Below are positions 48,480 through 58,674 of a DNA stretch of 64,000 bases, one piece after another (position 1 is the stretch's first letter; every line of letters starts with the position of its first letter). The position numbers and the translations under genes were made by a program. Under the pieces are notes generated by a model that saw only the letters and a program-made list of their open reading frames with translations, ran no database searches and had not been told where the DNA came from. The DNA is from Cannabis sativa (taxonomy: Eukaryota; Streptophyta; Magnoliopsida; Rosales; Cannabaceae). The stretch covers positions 24,239,501 through 24,303,500 of the forward strand of contig NC_083609.1 of NCBI RefSeq assembly GCF_029168945.1, given 5' to 3'.

Positions 48480-48640
48480 TTTGAATGCACACACGCGCGC
48501 ACACGCACTTGGGCTCGCTCGGACAAACATGCTTCAGACAAGATGCGTGTCCGAGCATGCTCGGTCAAATGAGGCTGCTTGCAGCCTCTGTCCTCGCCCA
48601 CGTCTTGCTTTCCGCGCGCAGGGGTATGCAATCATACCTG
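48480..48640 (+). other. GC-rich, hairpin-rich leader segment of element A
   Basis: Positional counterpart of 30430-30660 but with different sequence. It contains alternating cacacacgcgcgc, a 9-bp stem gctcggaca (48517-48525) with tgtccgagc (48548-48556), and a perfect 14-bp palindrome ccgagcatgctcgg (48551-48564), so two structures are mutually exclusive. Confidence 0.6.
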
Positions 48641-50030
48641 TGCCTCAAACTTGTTTTCGTCATAACTTTTGATTCAAAAATCGTTTTTCATTGAAACAAA
48701 AACCAATTTTTGGTAGAATTTTGTGTAGAATCTAAATTTTCAATTAAAAATCTAATTGTCAGAATAAAATTAATTTTTATTAATTTTTTAATGAATTAAA
48801 ATTAGTTTCTGATATTAGTAGGCTTTGAATTTTGAAAATTTGATTTCTCATAAAGGAGCCTTATGGTTAATTTTGAAATTTTAGATTATTTTATTTATTT
48901 TAATTATAAGATCAGATATTATTTTTTTTATTAAATTTTAAATGATCTTACTTTGATATTAAAATATTATCTTTAAAAAATAATCTTGTACTAATTTCAA
49001 AATTTGCTAACCATATCATATCTTTTTCAAATTTGTTATTTTCAAAATATATTTTATTAATTAAAATTATAAGATTATGAATATGTTAGGTTTAACATTT
49101 TATCTTATTAGACATTTTGTTTATTAAAATTATATTTTGGCAAAAATAACATGAAGATTTGAAAAATTGGTTAGTTTAGTTTGAATAGATATTTTAGGGT
49201 TTCAAACCATAATTTTTTCAAACTTATTATTTTTTTCTTAAATATTCTAACCATATAAAATATCTTATTTTTCAATTAATTTATTTCTGTAATATTTAAA
49301 TTTATTAAATTAGAAGACTTAGAATATAATAATGAAATATCTAAATGTAAAATTCAAGATATTTTATTATATTATCTTATTAGAAAGTTTAAATAAATTT
49401 AAATTTTGAATAAACTTGATATTTGAAAAATTGGTTAGATATTTTTTTTTTTGATTTTTTGTTAGAATTTAAGTAATTTAGGAGTTTGTTGAATCTTGAA
49501 TTTTTTTCAAATATTCTCTAACAACCTAAATTTGAATTCTAGTTAAGATATTTATTTTAAAATTTAATTTAATTTTAAATTTTAAAATTGAGATATTTTA
49601 GCTTACTTTCCAGATATTCCAGATCAGTTATTATTGTTTGTATTGTTTGAGTATATTATTATGTATTCAAAATTTTTTTTACAAACCTATTATTTATTTG
49701 ATCTAAATTGCTATGATTAACTTGTTGACAGATCTAATGATCTGATTTTAATCATAGTCCAATTGTCAATAGATCTTATAAATAATTTGTAACATGTAAA
49801 TTTTGCAATTTCTTTCATCTGTGTAAACCTAGTAACATGATAGGGCCCATCCAAATTATTTGACCTGTGTGAGCCTATATGTTTGCTATTTTGCTTAGAT
49901 GCATATAGGAAGCCCATTTAAGTTATACTAAGTAAATGGACTAGGTTGCTAAAATAACTTTTGACATAAGTAAATTTATTTAGGCCCAATTAGATTTGGG
50001 CTTATTCAATGAATAACAATTGTTTATTTA
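48641..50030. other. Leader of copia element A up to the MULE insertion
   Basis: No gene. The last part (49780-50030) matches 41275-41490 of element B (tgtaaattttgcaat...tttcatctgtgt...gcctatatgttt), showing that the same region continues after the MULE at 58675. Confidence 0.7.
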
Positions 50031-50811
50031 GGGAAATTTACATATATACTGTTTTTGGACCAAAACTTTACAAAAATACTGGGACACGGCAAAAACAACT
50101 TTTTTACTGCCCCAGTCCATTTTCTTTACTTTTGTACTGCCCAAGCCCAACAACTTAACATTTATACTGTGAACAGTAAAACACACGGGAAAACGACCTG
50201 CTTCGTGTGTGGGGAGTCGCCGGAGTCGGACATCACCAAGAAAAAACCATTAAATCCGGCGAAGAGTTTTTGGTAAAAGGAAGCAGAATTGAAGAACAAG
50301 AACTACAGAACACTGTCCCCCCAAAATAACAGAGGTAAACACAACAAAACCCAAAAAATAATTTAATTCTTAAGAAACCAAAAAAAAAAAAAAACCCCAG
50401 ATTTAGATCTGAAGTTTAAAAAAAAAACGAAAACACAAATATGATATTCTTTGATGTATTATGCAAAAAGATAAATGAGGGTTGTTTTATTGTTAATTTG
50501 ACGTTTGTAACACAAAATGATTCGAAAAAAATAGTTGATAAATTAGTACAATTATTCATACAAAAAATTAGGGTTGTTCTAATGTTGTTTTGCGGTTAGT
50601 AATACAAAAACATTCCTACATATATGTATCAGGCAAATATAATAATAAAAACTAACAAAAAATATAATGGGTATTTCTGTTTGGTTGTTTTTGTGTTGTT
50701 TTATTGTTGTTGTATTATTTTTTTTGTTGATTTTTTTTTGTTGTTTTGCTATTGTTTTATTGTTGTTGTACTATTATTTTAACATGAAATAAGACACTGG
50801 AATGACAGGGA

Positions 50812-53450
50812 ATGGAACGTCTACCAGGACTCATCAAGAGCAATGGACAATGGAATGAAGATCACAATTATGTGAACTATGTGGCTAGTGGAGAATTCAT
50901 ACCAACAAAATGCAAGTACGAAGAGCTACTGCAAATACTGCTTACTTCATTAGGGTGCGAAAACAACAGCACAACACTACAAATACAGTACCAAGCTAAA
51001 GAAGGAATACCACCGATCAAAATATGCAACGATCGAAGCCTCTACTTTTACTTGGAATTGAAAATGAAGGAAACAGATTTCACGACATATCCACTATGTG
51101 TCAACCAGCAAAATAACAACACAACACCTGCTGCAACACCAAATTCGATATCCACAACAACACCGTATGAATATAATGTGGCAATGATCGAAAACAACAC
51201 AACAACGCTTGAAAACAACATAACAACAATAGAATCATACACAACGGGACAACAAACAGAAGAAGGGGAACAGTCAGAAACAATAGAAGATGAGGACGAC
51301 AAATTCGACATAATTGACTATGCAAATCTGGTTGCTGAAGAAATGGTAGAAAAACTTGAAAACACCAGTAAAAAACTGGATCCAGAAATCGACATCAACA
51401 ATGCAAAGTTAATAACAGACAAGCAACACCCCGAAGTGGAAAAAGGACAGGCATACAAAGACAAAGAAACTCTAAAGAATGTCCTCAGCTACTACGCAAT
51501 CAAAAACAACTTTCAGTACAAAGTGTGGAAGTCCTGCTCTCAAGAGTACAGTCTGAAATGTGTTTACGAAAGCTGCAATTGGTCACTACGAGCATCGAGA
51601 AACGGCCCAACAAACACATTCATAATCAGGAGGTTTGTTTTAATAGTTTTTTATGTTGTTTTTGTTGTCAGCCTGAACAAATGCCCTTTTTCCACACTTT
51701 GTACTGAAATACACATGTTTGATCTCAGCAACAGGTTTGTTTTAATAGTTTTTTAATGTTGTTTTTGTTGTTTTTTGTTTTAATAGGTTCTCAAATATGC
51801 ACACATGCCCCATAAATATTAGGCATGAAGACCAAAGGCAAGCAACATCGAAACTGATAGGGGAATGCATAAAACCGAAGTTCTTGAACATAAAGACAAA
51901 GGCAACACCGATGGACATAAAAAGGGAGTTGAAATACAGATATGGCATCAAAATGAACTATATGAAAGCTTGGAGAAGTAAGGAACATGCAGTAAACGAC
52001 TTGAGAGGTAATGCTAGTGCCTCGTACAGCCTAATACCGAGTTTCTTACACATGGTGGAAAAAACAAACCTTGGATCATTTGTCGATCTGAAAACGACAG
52101 AAGACAACAGCTTGCTCTTTGTTTTTATGGCGTTGGATGCATCCATAAAAGGGTGGGGAGCATGCAGACCGATAGTTGTTGTGGACGGAACGTTCCTCAA
52201 AGCAGCTTATGGGGGAACTTTGTTGTGCGCATGCACACAAGATGCAGCAGGTCATATTTTTCCACTAGCGTTTTGTGTTGCAGATTCTGAGAATGACCAA
52301 TCTTGGAAATGGTTCTTCAAAAAATTTAAAGAAGCGTATGGGGTACGGGAACACCAATGCCTAATTTCAGACAGGAATGAAAGCCTCATCAAAGCAGCAA
52401 GAGAAATCTATCCAGAAATTACACACGATTCTTTGCGGTTACCACATTTTGAGCATCCTTAAAACAAGCTTCAAACAACATGCTGCCAAATACAATCTGC
52501 CATTCTTTGGAGCAGTCAAAGCCTACACAGAAAAGCAATTCGAGTTCCACATGGCTGAATTGGATGGATTGGACAAACGCATAAGACCTTACCTAAAAAA
52601 AGTCGGTTATGAAAAGTGGTCAAGAATTCATAGCCAAAACAAGAGGTATTCTACAATGACCTCAAACATATCAGAATCACTGAACGCTGCAAATTTGGCA
52701 GCAAGGGAGCTACCAATTACAACGCTGCTAGAATGCTTGAGAGCATTGGTGCAACAATGGACGCATACTAATAGGACAAAAGCACACAACACCTTCACTA
52801 AGCTATCACCAACTGGAGAAGACATACTGTTGAAAAATTACACATACTCATTGAATCTGGAGGTAAAATATTAATTATGCTTCTTTGTTTTTTTGTAAAA
52901 AAAAAAAAACAAACAGTAAGTAAAAGGTGTTGTTGTAGTGTTGTTTTAATAGTTTTGTATTGTTGTTGTAAGAATTTCAGCTATGTTTGTTTTTTTTTGT
53001 AATAAAATTTAAAACAGGTTAAAGCAACAACAGATTACTTGTTTGAGGTAACAAGAATGAAAGAATCGTGGGAAGTAGACCTAGAAAAAAGAACATGCAC
53101 GTGCAACAGGTTCCAAATAGATGAAATGCCATGCGGGCACGCTGTGGCCGTGATGAGGGAGATGAACATGGACCCGTACACCTACTGTTCAGATTACTAC
53201 ACAAAAAAAAAATTTGCTGGCAACTTATTCAGGGATAGTTTACCCAATAGGACACCAAAGTGAGTGGGAGGTACCGGAAGAAGTGAAGAATATTATAGTC
53301 TTGCCTCCACATGAAAGAGTAAAATCAGGAAGACCAAAAACATTAAGAAGGAAGGCTGGATGGGAAAAGGATCAACACAACAAGTGCAGCAAATGTGGTG
53401 AACTGGGGCATAACAAAAGAACATGCAACAGAAGACGTAGAAGGGAATAA
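50812..53450 (+). pseudogene. MuDR-type transposase gene, three exons, two single-base frame breaks
   Basis: Exons: 50812-51632, 51788-52862, 53018-53450, with GT-AG junctions. Exon 1 starts MERLPGLIKSNGQWNEDHNY and holds the PB1-like N-terminus, an Asn/Thr-rich then acidic linker, and the MuDR DNA-binding domain (KDKETLKNVLSYYAIKNNF, CVYESCNWSLRAS). Exon 2 has the DDE domain: VVVDGTFLKAAYGG (first Asp), CLISDRNESLI (second Asp). A one-base break near 52430 separates EITHDSL from CGYHILSILKTSF. Exon 3 has the SWIM finger CTCNRFQIDEMPCGHAVAV, a second break in an A-run at about 53205-53214, then IVYPIGHQSEWEVPEEV and a CCHC knuckle CSKCGELGHNKRTC. Everything else is collinear with functional MULE transposases. 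The A-run break could even be a sequencing artefact. Confidence 0.88.
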
Positions 53451-53964
53451 AAACAACAACAGAACAACAGTGGAAAAACAAAAGAAAACTACACATACGT
53501 TTTGAGAATGAGATATTGAGGAATTTAAATTTCTGAAATACAAAGGGAATACAGTTTTTATTTGAAAAACATTGATTACATTGGGATTTGATGATACTTT
53601 AGATTGGATATTAAAAGATGTTGGATACTAAATTGAATATATATATGAAGTTTATTATTGAAACAGTTTGTGTTTTTAATACTGAAATGAATATTTGTAT
53701 TCAAAAAAACAGAGAAACTATAAGAAAAAAAAACATAAAAAGAAGGGATGTGAAATGAAAAAACTAACAACTTTAACATACCAACTTGTTTGTACATAAG
53801 AAGAATAAGAAAAAACATACAAAAATAAAGATTACATATTGTCCACACAAAACGTAAGGAAACATAACAGAACACCAATGTTTGTTTACGAAAACAACAT
53901 AAAAAAACATAAAAACAACATTAAAAAACTATAAGAACAATGACAGTCTGATTGAAAAAACAAA

Positions 53965-56900
53965 TCACTTCTTGGGAAGGCTGGGAGGGGCCTCGGATTC
54001 ACTTTCAATGTTCTCAGTTTGCTTCTTCATGCCATATTGATAAAATAACACAGCCAAACGATCGCGGTGAATTTCCACATCAAAACCAGAGGATGGGATG
54101 GGTTTGCCATCAATGAAATACTCAGCAAATGATGCTACAAAAACACCACAATCACTGGAAAAAAAACAACAAGAAAACAAAAAAACAGACACTATGAGAA
54201 CACTAATAAAAATCAAAGTCACATAACAAAAAAATAAAAATACAAACAAGCAGTGAAAAACATTAAACACTATACATAAAACTTACGCTGTGACCTGCTC
54301 GGGTAAACCATCAACAGCAACAATAGGGAACGGTTCCATAGTGCTAAACTTAGCTTCGTTGCGAAGGCCTTTGAAGTCTAACATAGAGAAGTAATATGGT
54401 AAAATAACAGAAAAAGGCTTGCAAGCCTCTTTGGCAGCTGTCATATACCTTCCAGAACGCAATGAATTGTACAGATATATCCGCCGCTCAGCTATGTTTA
54501 GACGACCACAAATCCAATGATCCTGTAATTTTACATTGATAGGCATAACAACATGATCAACCAAATGCCAAGGAGTGGCACATAATATCTTACCACCTTG
54601 AATGTACTGGGCCACATTGTGAGAAAGAGACAACACCAATATATCGTTGTTTTTCTCAACAAACTTCTCATACAAACTTGTTATGCTAGAACAAAAGAGG
54701 CAATCAGTTGTGGTGACTTTAATTTTCGGCTCGGCTGAGTACATTATTTTCTTATGAAGATAATAGAAAATAATGTCAATGTGCTGTACAAAAAAAAAAT
54801 TAGTAAAAAAACATTCAAACTTATAAAAAAAACTAACAGAACAACACTTAAAAACATAAAAAAAAATATATAAATAATAATAATAATAATAAAAAAAACT
54901 TACAGAATTGGTAAGGAAACAATTAGGGTAGGCAAGGTTGTGAAACCACATCTTGTTGCTAATGTCCTCAACACCAAAACGAAAAGGCGGAAATATTGTG
55001 TCCTTACCCTTACAATACACATTAGTTGTTGTGCTAAAAAAACAAATAAAAAAATATCAAAACACAAATAAAAAATTAAAAACTAAATGGAAAACGATAA
55101 GAGATATATAACTGAAAACACCTACAAAAATACTTACTTAGATTTATGCTTTCTAAGACCTGTATCAACCCACGTGACCAACTCAGCTTCCAATTGCGGA
55201 TCGACAGGTTCACCAATCTTGTTGTCCAACGGGCACAAACCACGCACATATTTAACGACCTTATACACAGAATCATCAGGAGAAACTGAGGATGAACCTG
55301 ATTTAGATGCACCAGAAGCAAGCTCAATGAATGGAGATTTCAAAACAGCTCCTTTCTTCCGATCCCTCTTTTGAGGACGTAAAATAGGAGTCTCTTGAAA
55401 AACAACCATTTCAAGATCAGTCTTCTCAGAAGTCTCAACAGAAGCAGGGACATGAGTTGAGGAACCAATCTAAAAAAGAAAAAGGAAAAAAAGAAGACTT
55501 TTTTTTATTTCAAAAAGTACAATCAACACACTATAAAAACAACAATAGAATACCATATAAACACAAATTACAAAGGAACAAAAAGAGAAATACAAACCAA
55601 ATTCTCCACAGCTTTAACAGCAGATGCAATTGTTGCATCAACATCAATGTTCTCCTCCCCACCTTGAGACTGTTCAGGCTGACAACAAAAAAAACATTAA
55701 AAAACTAATAAAACAAACACAAAACACAGAAATCCACACAAAGAGCACAAAAAAATGATGTCCAAACAAGAAATACACCTGTTTGATCTCTGCAAGAGGT
55801 TCCACTGGGTCAGAATTCTTGGCATCATCCACCTTGCCGGTATCATCATCCCTCGAAACAACCTCGGGGACAAAAACACCCTCATCGTTACGAACATCCC
55901 CCGTGTGAGCCTCATCCTGACCAGCACCAACACCATCTCCACCAAGATCATCATCATCATTATCAATTTCATCGTCGTGATGATCATCTCCTTTGTCATC
56001 GTCGATTTTATCATCCTTGTCTTCCTCCGAAGTGGAATCTTCATCATCCTCATTTTTTGAAGTACGAAGAGCATCTTCAGACTGAGATCCATTGTGAGTA
56101 AGACCACCTTGGGATGACTGAGAACAAAAAAAACTTAAAAAATTAATTTACTGTATAAAACAACATAAAAACACTACTAAAAAAATAACAGAAAAAGTAA
56201 TGACAATTAAAAAAACACCTCAATAAGAATGTCCAGCTTCTTGTTCATCTCAGCAACAGATTTCATAAGTATCCCTTGCTGGCTGACAACAACAGATAGA
56301 CACTTTTTAAATTCCTCAAACTCAACTCGGGAGACATTCTCATGAGCAGATGATGAAGAAGCACCCATCAAGCCAGGTTGACCAGCAGGCTTGGAACCAC
56401 CTTTAATTTTGAATTTGACAGCATCGAGAGTAGTCTCACCAGAGAAAAAATCAGTAAGGCTCAAACTCAATCTCTCAACAGAAGTTGGAGTGATGTTTCT
56501 TAATTTTAACTGAAACAACAAAAACAAAAAAAAAACAATATGCACATGAAACTGAAATTATAAAATAACAACAACAATCAAAACATAAAGTATAAATAAT
56601 GTACACAAAAACAACATTAAAACAACAGTGGAAATAGTGTAAAAAACAACAGAATTACCTCTTTCAAAGACCGATCGAAAATGAGGGTGTTCATGACATC
56701 CATTTTCACCTGACCCTCCTTGTCCTTGGGTAATTTAGGCCAATTCAAAATCCTTGGAATGCCAACATTTGAGTACAACGACAGTTTCCCAATAACGTAC
56801 GGGCAATACTCGAAAAACCAGAATTGAATAGCCAAAGGAAAACCCAATAACCTGTAATACCCACCATCCTCGTCACTACGAACTACCCTCTTATAACCAG

Positions 56901-58177
56901 AATCTATCTTACCCTTCAAAGAATGCATAGTGATATCAAAACAATGCTTGCCCCAACCAAATTCATTATATCGACCACTATCGACAACATCTATTTCTTC
57001 AGACAAAACAACTTTATCCGGGGGACCACCCAACAAATAACACTGCACAAAATACAAGACAGCCAACTTGACTGCAAGATCGTCGTTATCCTTAAGATTG
57101 TCAGCAATAAAAGTAGTCTGAATAGCACCCTTGGTAATTTTTTTGTACCCCTTAAAACAATGTTTGACCAATTCATTATCATCTTGCTTAAACTGATAAA
57201 AATCAGAATCAACATGACAATCTAACCCCGTGACCAACGCAAACTCTTCGATACTAAACCTAAGATATTTCCCTTGGACACAAACCCAAAACTCCAACCC
57301 ATTAGGCTGTTGAACCTCCCTCAACAGCAAACAATGAAGCAATTGGTAATGAATTATGTACTCCGGAATCCGAAGAAAATAACCAAACACAGATTTTGAA
57401 AAAATTTCCAATTGGCTTTCAGTTAGAATTCTCTTAATGTCTCCAAGTACAGAGTAATACCCAGATGTTACTACTCTAGAATGATAGAATTGAGATCGGG
57501 TGTACTTGCATTCCCAATCCTAAAAAACAGAACAATAAAAAACACTGATAAAACACCATAAAACACTACGAAATAACAACAAAAAAAAAAACAATAAAAA
57601 AAAAACATAGAACAGAATGCATAACATAACAAACCTCAACAATCCTATTAACAGGAATTTCCTCAGCCACACCTGATGATGGCAACACCTTTACGTGGGA
57701 TTTACCCTTGCCCTACAATAAAACGAAACAACACCAACAAAACAACAAATAAAAAATTAACAAAACACATAAATAAAGCAAACAAGATATATAAAACAGT
57801 TACAAATACAGAGACAAAAACAAACATATACCCAGTTATATGAACTTCAAAAATCGAATTTAACAAAAAAAATAAAAAACCTCAAAAACAACAAAAGATA
57901 AATAGTAAAATACCTTAACAGATACAGGCGACTTAAGAAATTCAGATTCCAACTCAAAATCTGAGTCTGAGTTTTCAACAACAGTTCGAGGTCTTTTTCC
58001 TCGAGTGTTCTTCGAAGGTCCACCAAGAGTTTTTCTTTTAACAGAAGGGGAAGTGGGGCTAGGAGGGTTCTCTTTAAGATTTTTTTTACCCATTTTTGAT
58101 TTGGGTCTGGTTTTCTGCGATTGTTTTGTGGGTTTTGTAGCTTTAGCCGGAGATGGAGATGAACGAGTAACGACCAT
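53965..58177 (-). CDS. Intact DUF1985 + Ulp1-like C48 peptidase, 10 exons, 1020 aa, transposon-borne
   Basis: Model: complement(join(53965..54154,54287..54783,54904..55033,55138..55469,55598..55678,55779..56117,56219..56509,56659..57519,57635..57712,57914..58177)). All GT-AG, 3063 bp, no stop. Order: basic Lys/Ser/Pro-rich N-terminus (1-88, likely nuclear targeting); DUF1985 (115-401; FALVTGLDCHVDSDF, IPRILNW); heptad-like segment near 480-498; acidic Asp-rich segment (exon 5); C48 domain from HIDIIFYYLHKK (793) to the end. Active-site candidates: His881 (QDHWICGRL), Asn898 (YLYNSL, usually Asp), Gln955 (PEQVTA), Cys960 (DCGVFVASFAEYF). C48 enzymes cleave SUMO-like modifiers; substrate here is unknown. 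The gene belongs to the MULE, opposite the transposase, as in Kaonashi-type MULEs. A lineage-specific role in transposition is inference. Confidence 0.9.
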
Positions 58178-58674
58178 TATCAGGAATTATGATGGTATTT
58201 ATAGACAAAAATAATAAAAATGGGGGGGAAAATGAGAGGGAAGTTTAAGAAAGTGGGATGGGATTTGAAATTTTTTCAAATGCTAAAACCACCCACTACT
58301 CGAACCGTAAAAGAAAACTGAAAATGGGGAAGAAGATGAACAGTTGAGGGGAGAGAGAGTTATAATTAGAAATTTTATATTCGAAAAAAATAAAAAAAAA
58401 TAAAAGAAAAATGCAAAAGTACAATACCTTTTGATAAGAATAGAAAACCGTCAAATCAAAAAATTAAAAATAAATTCTTTTTTTTTAAAAAAAAAAACGT
58501 GGCAAAACCCTATCGTGACAAGTGGGAAGCATTAACCCATTAAATAATAAAGTTTGAAAGGCAGTATACTGCCAAAAAAAAAAAAAACAGTATAAAAGTT
58601 AAGTTGAGCGTGTAACAGTATAAACGAAAGAAATTGGGAAAAAACAGTAATGAGTGTAAATTTCCCTTTATTTA

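Larger units (their letters stand above)
50031..58666. mobile_element. 8.6-kb Mutator-like element, near-intact, with transposase and DUF1985-C48 genes
   Basis: The left end begins gggaaatttacatatatact and the right end read backwards begins gggaaatttacactcattac; both continue into ctgtttttt. The TIRs are short, about 27 bp. The 8-bp direct repeat tttattta flanks it (50023-50030, 58667-58674), and the interrupted copia leader resumes exactly beyond it. Two oppositely oriented genes fill the inside (50812-53450 +, 53965-58177 -) and converge with about 510 bp between their stops. Introns are rich in (T/A)TGTTGTTT on the coding strand. There is no GGTC-type array, unlike the two other MULEs here. 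Confidence 0.93.

Noticed and set aside
53576..53878. 100-codon minus-strand ORF between the two convergent genes of the right MULE
   Set aside because: Composition is Phe/Tyr/Leu-rich, as expected from A-rich DNA read on the other strand, and no homology is evident. It is probably the shared 3' UTR region.
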